Below, piece by piece: positions 8,734 to 16,782 of a stretch of 64,000 nucleotides of DNA. The notes beneath the pieces are model-generated. The model worked only from the letters and a program-made list of their open reading frames with translations, did not search any database and had not been told where the DNA came from. The position numbers were made by a program, and so were the translations under genes. The stretch covers positions 186,001 through 250,000 of the forward strand of contig NZ_OOHJ01000006.1 in NCBI RefSeq assembly GCF_900323885.1. The letters run 5' to 3'. Position 1 is the first letter of the stretch; every line of letters starts with the position of its first letter. This DNA is from [Actinomadura] parvosata subsp. kistnae (lineage in GTDB: Bacteria > Actinomycetota > Actinomycetes > Streptosporangiales > Streptosporangiaceae).

Positions 8734-9254
8734 GCGTGCCCTCCGTTCAGTTCTCGCTGCGCGGCGAGCACGGCCCGCAGGATGGGAACGCCGCCGGTGC
8801 ACCGGCACAGGTTGGCCGACAGGACTTCCCGCACCCTCGCGGCGCCGGCGTCCGGCTCGTCGCGCAGCAGGCCGGCGGCCAGCATCAGGAATCCCGAGGT
8901 GCAGAACCCGCACTGCAGGGCCCTGTGCTCGTGGAAGGCGCGCCGCAAGGCGCCCAGCTCCCGGCTGGGCGGCGCCTGTTCGGCGGTCTCCAGCTCGCAG
9001 CCTTCGGCCTGTACGGCGAGCGTCAGGCAGGAGCGGACCGGCAGGCCGTCGAGCAGGATCGTGCAGGCGCCGCACGAGCCCTGTTCGCATCCCAGCCGGG
9101 TCCCGGTGAGACCTCGTTCCCTGAGCGCGTCGGCCAAGGTGCACCGTGCGGGCACCTGCACGCGCACGGAGCGGCCGTTGACGAGCAGGTCGAGATCCGC
9201 GTGTTCGTCCGGTTCGAGCCACGCGCTGTCGACGCGATGGCCGGTGTAGGTCAT
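8730..9254 (-). CDS. Molybdenum hydroxylase, 2Fe-2S small subunit
   Basis: A 174-residue CoxS/XdhC-like subunit with two 2Fe-2S clusters. The plant-ferredoxin cluster cysteines are in GCEQGSCGAC and RSCLT, and the C-terminal cluster cysteines are in QCGFC and CRCTG. The ATG at 9254 is chosen because GAGAGG stands 6 nt upstream. An in-frame ATG at 9269, overlapping the asparaginase stop, is the alternative. It is the first hydroxylase subunit in the operon, directly after the amidase gene. Confidence 0.92.
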   Translation of the reverse strand: MTYTGHRVDSAWLEPDEHADLDLLVNGRSVRVQVPARCTLADALRERGLTGTRLGCEQGSCGACTILLDGLPVRSCLTLAVQAEGCELETAEQAPPSRELGALRRAFHEHRALQCGFCTSGFLMLAAGLLRDEPDAGAARVREVLSANLCRCTGGVPILRAVLAAQRELNGGHA

Positions 9255-9265
9255 GGGTACCTCTC

Positions 9266-10267
9266 TCATCCCGAAAGGGCGTCGTAGGCCGCGGTGATGG
9301 ACGTGGCGCTCCAGCCCGCGCTCAGCGCGAGCGCCAGCAGGACGCGGGCCTGGGGTGCGGCCAGCGCGCCGGCGGGGATCAGGCCGTTGCCGAGCAGGTC
9401 ACGCTCCGAGCCGGGAAAGCCGTAGGTGCCGGTGAACGTCTCGCCCGCTCCGGTGCGTGAGGCGAGCACCACCGGCATCTCCCGCGCGAGGCGGGCCAGG
9501 CTCTCCACCGTGCGCCTGGCCACGTGCCCCACCCCGAACCCGGCCACGACCACGCCCTGGTAGCCGTGGCCGGGCAGTGTCCCCAGCGCGCGCCCGTCGT
9601 CACCGAGGGCCGCGGTCACGAGCGCCACCGCGGCGATCTCCTCCGTCTGCGGTGGCAGGCCGATGTGCACGCGCCGCGACAGCCGCAGCGGGATCCTGAC
9701 GCGGTCCTCGGCCGTCCAGCCCACCGGGCCCGCGCCGGCCGACACGAACGCCGATGGCCGGCTGGTGTGGGCCTTGCGGACGAACCTCGCGGCGTGGATC
9801 TCGTCGTTCATCGCCACCAGCACTCCCATGCCGCGAGCCCGGTCGCTCGCCGCGGCCAGGACGGCGCCGCGCACGTTGGCGGGGCCGTCGGCGCCGGGCC
9901 GGGCCGGATCGCGCATGGCCCCGGTGACGATCACCGGCTGCTCGGTGGCCAGCAGCAGGTCGAGCGCCATGGCGCTCTCCTCGATCGTGTCGGTGCCCTG
10001 GGTCACGACCACGCCCTCGACACCGTCGCCGATCACCTGCTCGATCCTGCGGGCCAGCCGCACCAGGTCGAGGAGGGTCAGGTGGGCGCCGGGCACGCGA
10101 GCGAAGCTCTCCGCCTCGATCCTGGCCAGCTCGTTCAGCCCGGGCACGGCCTCGATGAGCGCCTGCGCGTCGAGGGACGGGGTGACACCGGCGTGGCCGT
10201 CCTTGGCCGTCATGGCGATGGTGCCGCCCAGCGCGATCACCCGGACCCGCCGCTTCCCCTCGGACAC
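9266..10267 (-). CDS. Asparaginase-family amidohydrolase
   Basis: A 333-residue asparaginase/glutaminase-family protein. The first catalytic threonine is in ALGGTIAMT and the second is in TQGTDTIEE. It should hydrolyse a primary amide to acid and ammonia. It starts at GTG 10267 with AAGGAG upstream and is the first gene of the catabolic operon. In this setting it may release ammonia from a ring-opened amide rather than act on asparagine. That is an inference from position only. The likely operator lies 27 bp upstream. Confidence 0.88.
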   Translation of the reverse strand: MSEGKRRVRVIALGGTIAMTAKDGHAGVTPSLDAQALIEAVPGLNELARIEAESFARVPGAHLTLLDLVRLARRIEQVIGDGVEGVVVTQGTDTIEESAMALDLLLATEQPVIVTGAMRDPARPGADGPANVRGAVLAAASDRARGMGVLVAMNDEIHAARFVRKAHTSRPSAFVSAGAGPVGWTAEDRVRIPLRLSRRVHIGLPPQTEEIAAVALVTAALGDDGRALGTLPGHGYQGVVVAGFGVGHVARRTVESLARLAREMPVVLASRTGAGETFTGTYGFPGSERDLLGNGLIPAGALAAPQARVLLALALSAGWSATSITAAYDALSG

Positions 10268-10293
10268 CGCTTCTCCTTCCGGCCAAGTTAGGG

Positions 10294-10313
10294 ATGAGCT
10301 TACGTAAACTCAT
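10294..10313. promoter_or_regulatory. 20-bp palindromic operator of the catabolic operon
   Basis: ATGAGCTTACGTAAACTCAT is an inverted repeat with one mismatched pair. It is centred 36 bp upstream of the first operon gene, in an AT-rich stretch (TTTATGTATGAG on the minus strand) that probably contains the promoter. The size and symmetry suit a GntR- or TetR-type dimer. No regulator gene adjoins it, so the regulator is unidentified. Confidence 0.6.
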
Positions 10314-10320
10314 ACATAAA

Positions 10321-10673
10321 TGGAAGCGGTAGTGCGCCGGTGGCTGGGAGACCTCCTTGATGGTGGGCGCGGGCCCGCGCGGGCGGCGGCGACATCTGGC
10401 CCTGTCCCCGGCAGCGCGCTCACCCACGACCGGGGCCGGCCGGGGCGACCGCCACCTCACGGGTATGTGGTATCGCTCCAAGATGCGACTCGTGACCGTA
10501 CAACGGGGCGCGAACACGGCGGATCCGTCGTATGACTGGTTCCGGGCTCCAGCCGTTGCCGGGTCGAGGCTTCCTCTGACGTCTGCCTTGTGGGACATCA
10601 GGGCTGTCGTGTCGGCAGAACCGCTCACGGTGTCGGCTGATTTCAGGGCTCCGTGCCGTTAACCTGACTTGCC
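10321..10673. other. Intergenic region, no supported gene
   Basis: About 350 bp between the catabolic operon promoter and the divergent frameshifted gene. Short open frames exist on both strands but lack ribosome-binding sites, family motifs and consistent codon use. Confidence 0.5.
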
Positions 10674-12636
10674 ATGATCGGTAGCAATGCGGGATGGCAG
10701 GCGGTTTCCCCCGTTCAGGAATGGTCGCGGCACCTGGCCTACAGCCCCTCGCTGGGCGCGCTGGTGCTCTACTGCGTGGTGGGCGGCGGGATCGAGCAGT
10801 GGGTCTGGCAGGGCGACCGCTTCGTCCGCAGGCAACGCCGCCCGTTCGAGGGCAAGGATCTGGCACTCCTGACACCCGAGCACGGCGAGCCGGAGCCGCT
10901 CCCCCTCCACGAGGACGGCATCCTCGACGCCTGCGCTCTCGGCGCCGACGTCTACGCCGTCCGCAGGAACGGGGCCGTTCTCCGGCTCGACGGGGACTCG
11001 TGGGCGCAGGTGGCCGGCCCGCTGCCCGGCATGGAAAACGTCTTCACCGACCATCTGTCCCTCGTGGTCGCCGATCACGAGAACGGCCGCCTGGTGGCCG
11101 TCGAACACGAGGGGCAGGGCCATCACTTCGTGCCCGGTTCGGGATGGGAGCCGGGCCCCCGCATCGGCCCCCTGGGCCACGGCCTGACGTGGAATCCGCT
11201 CACCCGGCGCCCCGAAGTGCTGCGCGGCGGCGGGAACATGGGGCCGTGGGCCGAACCGGAGCCCTGGGGCGAGGAGCAGGCCCCGACCGAGGTCTACATG
11301 CGGGCCGGCTGGTACCACCGGCCGTTCGCGGTGGACGAGGCGAGCGGCGAGTGGGCCCTGCTCGAAGCGCACCAGCTCCTGCGCCGCCGCCCGGAGGCGA
11401 GTGGATCACCTATCCGCTGCCGCTGGCACTGCCCGATCGTCCCGAATGGGTCAGCGTGGGGGGCAACCTCATGGCACTGTCGGTCAGAGGCGCCGGCGAC
11501 GTGTGGCTCGACGGCGACCACTGGGTCGAGACCGACGCGCCGACCAGCGGCTACTACCTGCACGCCGCGGCCCGCACGGCACCGTCACCCTCGATGGGCG
11601 CGGCGCCCTCAGCCGGACGGCCGGCGGGCACACGGACGAGATCGCCGCCCCGTGCGAGGCACTCACCGATCTCGACGAGATCGACGACGACCTCACGCTG
11701 ATCTGCGACCGTGACCGCGTCGTCCTCTGGCACGGCCGCAAGCGCCGGACCTGGGTCGCCCGCGAGGGGTCCTGGCGGAAGGTCACGGGCGGCGGCCCCC
11801 CGAGGGGCACGGGGCTGTTCTGCTCGACGCCCGCCGGGCTGTTCTACGTGGACGAAGAGGATCGCCCGTTCCTGCTGGACGACTCCGACCGCTGGGGGCG
11901 CCTGCTGCCCCTGGGCGACGGCATCGAGCTGCTGTTCTGCCGCCCGGCCTCCCCCGCTCTGTGGGCGGTGACGTCCGAGGGGCTCGCGGTGTGGCGCGGC
12001 GGCGCCTTCCGCCCCGTGGCGCCTCTGCCCGAGGAGGCGGGGACGGACGCGCGCCTCCGGGACGTCTGGTACGACCCCAAGGGCGACAGGGTCCTGCTGC
12101 GCCTCGGCGGCGGAATGTGGCAGCTACCCGTACCCGATGTCAAAGGCGGATTCCCCCAGGCCTACACAGCGGCCGGCGAGCCGGCTCCGGAGCCGTGGGA
12201 GAGCCGGAGCTGCTACGTCCTGGAGGCGTCCATCGAGCCGGGCGGCGCGCGCCAGGGCCTGCTGTTCGCGCTCCCCTATCTGGAAAGTGTCCGTGACATC
12301 GTCGAGGAGCTCGTGCTGGACGACTCCGCCGAGGCGAAGGCTCAGCGCGACCTGCTGGCCATGGGCGGCATGCTGACCCTGTGGGTCGTCCAGGAGGGCC
12401 TGCTGGCCGGAGGTGTCGACCTCAAGCCGCACCTGGATCCGGCCGGGCGGGCGATCGACTGGGACGCGGTGGCCGCCGCCACGCCCGCTCTCAGAGGGGA
12501 ACTGATGGACGTGGACGGGGTGCTGGTCGAGATGGGCGAGTTCGCTCCCGGGTTCACCTACCTGGAGGACGGGGTGCTGCTGGAGCCGGGCCCCAACGAC
12601 CTCGAAGGCGGCGGCCTGCCGTCGATCTTCCGGTGA
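10674..12636 (+). pseudogene. Tryptophan-rich repeat (possible beta-propeller) protein, two frameshifts
   Basis: Three consecutive reading frames together give one protein of about 654 residues. The first frame runs from ATG 10674 to about 11396, the second from there to about 11569 (EWITYPLP to YYLHAA), and the third from GPHGTVTLDG to the stop at 12636. Each junction is repaired by adding one G to a GG pair. Recurring units such as LDGDSWAQVAG, GDHWVETD and EGSWRKVTGG suggest a beta-propeller. No enzyme motif is visible. Because both breaks are one-base losses in G runs 170 bp apart and the rest of the frame is clean, sequencing error is as likely as real inactivation. Confidence 0.65.
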
Positions 12637-12823
12637 GCCCGGCCGCGAGTCAGAGATCGTCCGTGCCAGCCTCGCGGTCCATGGCCTGAAGCCGGTGAAT
12701 CGCGCCCGCAGGTCGGTCGCGGCGGACTCCGCGACCGTGTTCACCAAGCCCGCCAGCTCCACCGCCTCGGGCAGGTCGCCGAAGATCCCGGCGGGGAGAC
12801 GGCCGGCGGCCCGCGCGGCGGCG
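12637..12823. other. Short intergenic stretch with a possible coding remnant
   Basis: On the minus strand a frame reading GRLPAGIFGDLPEAVELAG, then LVNTVAESAATDLRARF, has protein-like composition. It has no start and runs antisense into the neighbouring gene. It may be the remains of a small helical protein that preceded the sigma-factor remnant. Support is weak. Confidence 0.25.
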
Positions 12824-13213
12824 TCACCGGCGGCCGGCTCCCGCCACGCCGAGGTCGTCGCCCTCCAGGACGGGGGCCCGAGTGTTGCCGCAGCGCTTGC
12901 CGAGCGGCAGATAGGTGATGTCGGCCGTCACCCCCCGCCCGGCCAGGTCCTGCTCAAGCTGCTCGGGCTCCCGCAGATCGTAGATCTTGATGTTGATCGA
13001 TCCGTCCTGGTTGCCCTTCACGGCGTATGCCGGGAGGCGGAGCCGAGCAGGAAGGGCAAGGTCCTCGGCGAGTTCCGGGCCGAGCCGGAAGGAGACATAC
13101 CGGTAGAGGATGCCGGCGTAGCGGTCGAAACCGGCGGCGAACCGCTCCGGGCCGTCGAGCGAGCTCGCGATGACCTCGGAGTCCGCCGCCGCCGGCGATG
13201 CGTCCGTCACCAT
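12824..13213 (-). pseudogene. Fossil fusion of an ECF sigma factor N-terminus and its partner protein
   Basis: A 129-residue frame starting at ATG 13213. Residues 1-52 resemble the sigma-2 region of the ECF factor encoded at 52039 (FAAGFDRYAGILYRY and GPELAEDL against FAALFDRHYPAIHGY and RPLADDI). Residues 57-115 instead resemble the extracytoplasmic part of the ECF partner encoded at 14234 (YAVKGNQDGSINIKIYDLRE and LEQDLAGRGV, then ITYLPLG with a cysteine). Both parts are in one frame with the sigma-4 region and membrane segment gone. This fits a deletion that joined the start of a sigma gene to the end of its downstream gene. It is unlikely to be functional as a sigma factor. Confidence 0.6.
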
Positions 13214-13250
13214 AGATCGTCTTTTGTCAGCACGTGCGAGACTTGGGAGG

Positions 13251-13913
13251 ATGGACGACGGCCTGACCACGGCGCTGAAGCGGCTTCGCGAGGTGTTCGC
13301 CCGCTACCCCCGGCGCGCGGTGCTCGACGGATGCCCGCACTGCCGCGGCTCCGTACGGCCGGACGAGCACGACCTGTTCGCGCTCACGATCAGCCTCGGC
13401 AACACCGTCGGATCCGTCGAGGACGTCAAGAGCCTGCTGCCCTTGCTGCTGGAACGGCTCGTCACCGGCGACGAACTCGACGCGGGCATCGTCCTGGGCA
13501 AACCGGCCGCGCACGGCTGGCGGAGCTGGCCGCAGGACGAGCAGGACGCCGTCGAGGGCTACCTCATGGCGGTCTGGCGCTCGTTGCTGTCCGGGTATCC
13601 GCCTCGGGCCGGCTCGTTCGGCGACGCGGCCGGCTTCCTCGGCGCGGCCGGCGAACTCACCGGCGACGTGGGCGCGTTCCTCGGCGAATGGGACACCGCT
13701 GGTGGACCGGCCGCCAACCGCCACCTCGCCGACCTGGTGACCGGGTGGGCCGGCGGGGCGCGGCTGCCTGCCGAGGTCCTCACGTGGCTGCACGGCGAGC
13801 TGGTACGTGACCGCCTGCTGGCGGCGTTCGAGCGTGACCATGACAGCGCGTGGGCCGATGACCTCGCACGAGCCTATGACCTGCTCGGCTGGCGCGCCGG
13901 CTCAGACCGGTAG
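13251..13913 (+). CDS. Hypothetical protein with CPHC motif
   Basis: A 220-residue soluble protein of unknown function. The only motif is CPHC at residues 25-28, which could bind metal or be redox active. The rest is helical and rich in Leu/Ala/Trp. GGGAGG touches the ATG directly with no spacer, so a leaderless transcript or a different start is possible. It is divergent from the sigma remnant with only 37 bp between them. Confidence 0.75.
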   Translation: MDDGLTTALKRLREVFARYPRRAVLDGCPHCRGSVRPDEHDLFALTISLGNTVGSVEDVKSLLPLLLERLVTGDELDAGIVLGKPAAHGWRSWPQDEQDAVEGYLMAVWRSLLSGYPPRAGSFGDAAGFLGAAGELTGDVGAFLGEWDTAGGPAANRHLADLVTGWAGGARLPAEVLTWLHGELVRDRLLAAFERDHDSAWADDLARAYDLLGWRAGSDR

Positions 13914-13942
13914 CGGCTGCCGATCAGGGCTACCGTGGAGCG

Positions 13943-14227
13943 GTGAGGCACCAACTCCCCAGCGGCTGGACGCCCGCGCGGATCGCCGAGGTGGCCAGCA
14001 CGCGGTCCGCCGAGTTGCTGCCGCTCGACACGCCGGTGTTCATGGACCTGCACACGGGCGGCCGTGAGCGGATCCGCCCCTCGCTGATCATCAAGCTCGG
14101 GGAGATCTGCCTGGCGCGCGACGCCGAGGACGGCGCCTACGCTATGGGGCAACTCGACGGCCACGGCGCCCTGCGCTGCTGGGGGTACTACGGGGACGAT
14201 CTCGCCGAAGCCTTGCGAGCTCTTTAG
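13943..14227 (+). CDS. Small hypothetical protein
   Basis: A 94-residue protein starting at GTG 13943 with GTGGAG upstream, 29 bp after the preceding gene on the same strand. The middle part (RIRPSLIIKLGEICLARD) is beta-rich and the C-terminus is GYYGDDLAEALRAL. No family was recognised. It may be co-transcribed with the gene at 13251. It converges with the sigma-partner gene 7 bp away. Confidence 0.65.
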   Translation: MRHQLPSGWTPARIAEVASTRSAELLPLDTPVFMDLHTGGRERIRPSLIIKLGEICLARDAEDGAYAMGQLDGHGALRCWGYYGDDLAEALRAL

Positions 14228-14233
14228 AGCACC

Positions 14234-15145
14234 CTACTCGCCGGTGACCGGGTTCCTGTCCAGCCGCTCCTCGGTGACGCGCAGCCGGATCACTCCCTTG
14301 GAGCGCTCTTCGGCATCCCAGACGATCCAGTCGTCGCCGACGGGGATGTCCTGATCAGAAGGTTCCGCGAAGCCTCCGCTCGGATTGAGCTCGATGACGA
14401 CCAAGACCGCCTTCAAGTCGCGTTTCCTGATCTCTGACATGACCTCGCCGACCGTCTTGCCATCCACCGGGAAGCCGGCCAGCGAGCCGTTCTTCCCGGT
14501 GGCGGAGTGGTACACGAGGACCTTCGGCGTGGGCGCCGGCACCGGCTCGCACGGCGCCACCGGTCCCCGCATCAGGTACGTGGTGGTCCCGCCGTACTGG
14601 CCGCTGATGGTCCACACGAACGTCTCACCGGGATTGAACAGCTTGGTGTTGATCCGCATCTGCCACCCTCTCCCCGGCTCGCCGGGAATGTTCTCCGGCA
14701 CGCTGTACAGGCCGCGCGGGATGGTCTGCACGTGCTCGCCGCGCGGTTCCCTGCACATCATGCCCGTGGGCACGTGGTCCACCAGCGCCGGCACCCCCAA
14801 CTCCCGCAGGCGCCGCTGCAGCGCAGGGGCGTCGTCGAAGTCGCGGATCTGGATCGTCACCATCCCGTCGTCCAGGTTGACGGCGTACGAGCTGGGCGCG
14901 CCGTCCCGCAGCACGATCGGGACCGCCACGATGCCGGCCGCGAGCGCGACCGCGGCCGCCAGCCACGCGGGCCTGAACCGGCGCCGGGCCCGCATCGTCA
15001 CGGGACCGGACCCGGACGCGGACTCGTGCGCGGTGACCTCGGCCAGCAGCGCCCGGGCCGCCGGACCGGACGGATCACCGCCCAGACCGCCGGGCTCGAC
15101 CCTGGCCAGCGGCCTGATCGCTTCGATTTCGTCGATGTTCTTCAC
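14234..15145 (-). CDS. Membrane-anchored ECF sigma partner protein
   Basis: A 303-residue protein starting at GTG 15145 with GAGGAG 4 nt upstream, 8 bp after the sigma-factor stop. Residues 1-57 are a polar cytoplasmic segment. One membrane helix (FRPAWLAAAVALAAGIVAV) follows, then about 225 residues outside the cell with a conserved-looking cysteine pair. Genes in this place after ECF factors usually encode their anti-sigma or surface partner. No zinc HxxxCxxC anti-sigma motif is present, so the mechanism is not clear. Part of it resembles the fossil at 12824. Confidence 0.75.
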   Translation of the reverse strand: MKNIDEIEAIRPLARVEPGGLGGDPSGPAARALLAEVTAHESASGSGPVTMRARRRFRPAWLAAAVALAAGIVAVPIVLRDGAPSSYAVNLDDGMVTIQIRDFDDAPALQRRLRELGVPALVDHVPTGMMCREPRGEHVQTIPRGLYSVPENIPGEPGRGWQMRINTKLFNPGETFVWTISGQYGGTTTYLMRGPVAPCEPVPAPTPKVLVYHSATGKNGSLAGFPVDGKTVGEVMSEIRKRDLKAVLVVIELNPSGGFAEPSDQDIPVGDDWIVWDAEERSKGVIRLRVTEERLDRNPVTGE

Positions 15146-15153
15146 AACGCTCC

Positions 15154-15702
15154 TCACAGCGCCCTCTTCGACGGGACCAGCCCGCTCCGCGTGCTCACGT
15201 GCACGCCCGCCTCGGCGAGCGCGCGGGACAGGCGGCGGCGGGCCCGGTGCAGCCTGATCCGTACGGCGTTGCGCGACAGCCCCAGCACCTTCGCGATCTC
15301 CTCGCGCTCCAGCCCCTCCCAGGCGAGCAGGGACAGCAGCTCCCGGTCGTCGCCGGGCAGGCTCCTGAACGCCCTGCCGATCGCGTCCAGCTCGACCTCG
15401 GTATCCGGGCAGTGCCCGTACAGGTCGGCCAGCTCGGCGTCCAGCTCGGCCGTGCGCGACCGGCGGCGGTTGTCGCCCCGGAAATGATTGGCCAGGACCT
15501 TGCGCGCCACGCCGTACAGCCACAGCGTGGCCTCATCGCCCTCCGGCAGCTCCTCCACCCGCCGCCAGGCGACGGCGAAGGTCTCCGCCACCACGTCGGC
15601 GGCGTCCTGCGGCTCGCCGCAGCGGCGCGCGGCGTAGGCCGTGATCAGGCCGTAGGCCCGGTGGTAGGCGGCCTCGAACCTGGCCGGCCGCTCGTCATCC
15701 AC
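15154..15702 (-). CDS. ECF RNA polymerase sigma factor
   Basis: A 182-residue sigma-70 family factor with only regions 2 and 4. Region 2 includes AADVVAETFAVAWRR and LWLYGVARKVLANHFR. Region 4 has the helix-turn-helix LEREEIAKVLGLSRNAVRIR. It directs RNA polymerase to a small set of promoters in response to a signal sensed with its partner, encoded immediately downstream. No autoregulatory promoter was identified. The copy of the shared promoter motif at 15819 points the other way. Confidence 0.92.
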   Translation of the reverse strand: MDDERPARFEAAYHRAYGLITAYAARRCGEPQDAADVVAETFAVAWRRVEELPEGDEATLWLYGVARKVLANHFRGDNRRRSRTAELDAELADLYGHCPDTEVELDAIGRAFRSLPGDDRELLSLLAWEGLEREEIAKVLGLSRNAVRIRLHRARRRLSRALAEAGVHVSTRSGLVPSKRAL

Positions 15703-15818
15703 GGGCGGTTCCCATGGTGCGTCTCCTCATCGGCTCACGTGGTCGGACACCTGTGCCTATGTGCGCGGATCGCCCATCATTTCCAGGAACCGTGGCTTCC
15801 GCCGTCGCGCGGCGGCGC

Positions 15819-15863
15819 CCAGTCATCCGACAGATTCGGCCCACGGCCCCGCCCCCGTACCGT
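15819..15863 (+). promoter_or_regulatory. Promoter of the shared CCAGTCA/GATTC class (TetR gene)
   Basis: CCAGTCATCCGACAGATTC at 15819-15837, then TACCGT at 15858-15863 with a 20-bp spacer. It points toward the TetR gene at 15986, giving a predicted transcript start near 15870. Confidence 0.65.
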
Positions 15864-15904
15864 GGTCACCGCTCAACGCTCGACAGTGGTTCAAAAGGGA
15901 GTGT

Positions 15905-15942
15905 GGACGGCTGGACGGAATCGCGGTTCCTTCCAGCCGTCC
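15905..15942 (+). other. Perfect 11-bp hairpin in the TetR leader
   Basis: GGACGGCTGGA at 15905-15915 is repeated inverted as TCCAGCCGTCC at 15932-15942 with a 16-nt loop. It lies inside the predicted 5' leader of the TetR transcript and is not followed by a T run. It could be a regulatory stem, or a DNA-level operator. Confidence 0.45.
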
Positions 15943-15985
15943 ATCCCGCCGTAACCCGGGGCGGGGCGGGCACAGGGGCCTGCCC

Positions 15986-16552
15986 TTGACACTGGACGAG
16001 ATCTGCTCGAACGCGCTGCGCCTGATGGACGAGGCGGGCCCCGAGGGCCTGTCCATGCGCCGGCTGGCGGCCGAGCTGAGCGTCAACCCGATGTCGCTCT
16101 ACCACCACGTGCCCGGCAGGGAGGCGCTGATCGGGCTGGTCTGCTCCAAGGTGGCCGAGCGCGTGCCCCTGCCGCCCGACGACGGAGCACCGTGGCAGGA
16201 CCAGCTCGCGGAGCTGGCGCTCGCCTACCTCCGCAACGCCCAGGCACACCCCACCATCTGGTCCTACATCCACACGCACCCGGAGCTCATCGAGGAGCGG
16301 CGCTCACCGATCCGGAACACCCTGGACCGGGTGCTCCGGCTGGCCGGGGTGGCGGAGCCGGAGCTGCGGCGCACGAGCGACGTGCTGCACGCGCTGGTCA
16401 CCGGCTTCGTCATCACCGCGGCCCAGGGGCACCTGCCCGGCGGGCAGGACGAGATCGACCGCGATTTCGGCACGGCCCTGCGACTCCTCGTGTCCGGCGT
16501 CACGGGGCTCTCGCAACGTCAGCCGCCCGGTCGTTCAGCGGACGGGCGATAG
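15986..16552 (+). CDS. TetR family regulator (TetR_C_1 type)
   Basis: A TetR repressor of 188 residues if it starts at TTG 15986, which has AGGGG 7 nt upstream. No ATG or GTG is available in frame nearby, so the start is uncertain. The N-terminal helix-turn-helix is LSMRRLAAELSVNPMSLYHHV. The C-terminal part (SYIHTHPELIE to TGFVITAAQG) is typical of TetR proteins that bind tetracycline-like or aromatic ligands. Its leader holds a class promoter and a long hairpin. Its 3' end overlaps by 18 bp the end of a small convergent gene. Confidence 0.82.
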   Translation: MTLDEICSNALRLMDEAGPEGLSMRRLAAELSVNPMSLYHHVPGREALIGLVCSKVAERVPLPPDDGAPWQDQLAELALAYLRNAQAHPTIWSYIHTHPELIEERRSPIRNTLDRVLRLAGVAEPELRRTSDVLHALVTGFVITAAQGHLPGGQDEIDRDFGTALRLLVSGVTGLSQRQPPGRSADGR

Positions 16553-16774
16553 CCGGCGTTCCCCGCCGGTCGGATCGCTCAAGGCGACGGTCAAGGTGTC
16601 GAAGCGCAAAGTGTGGCGATCTGCCGGGGTGTAGGCCACCCGTGCGGGAACGCCTGGGCCGTTGGGATTTTCCGGTGCGGACGAACGAGCCCACGACCCG
16701 GCGGAAGGGACGACCGACCGGTTCGACGACGGCAGAACTGCGTCGCGGGCGATGGCCGCGGTGAGATCCCTCAT
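16535..16774 (-). CDS. Small hypothetical protein at the end of the FAD monooxygenase operon
   Basis: A possible 79-residue protein starting at ATG 16774, 8 bp after the hydrolase stop and in the same direction. Codon third positions are about 80 percent GC, as in neighbouring genes. The C-terminal part (YTPADRHTLRFDTL) looks protein-like. No family was recognised, and it overlaps the 3' end of the TetR gene. It could be the tail of a truncated gene. Confidence 0.45.
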   Translation of the reverse strand: MRDLTAAIARDAVLPSSNRSVVPSAGSWARSSAPENPNGPGVPARVAYTPADRHTLRFDTLTVALSDPTGGERRLSPVR

Positions 16775-16782
16775 CTCAGCTG

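Noticed and set aside
15901..15954. Short GTG frame in the TetR leader as a leader peptide
   Set aside because: The purine-rich sequence touches the GTG with no spacer, and the frame is mostly the hairpin itself.
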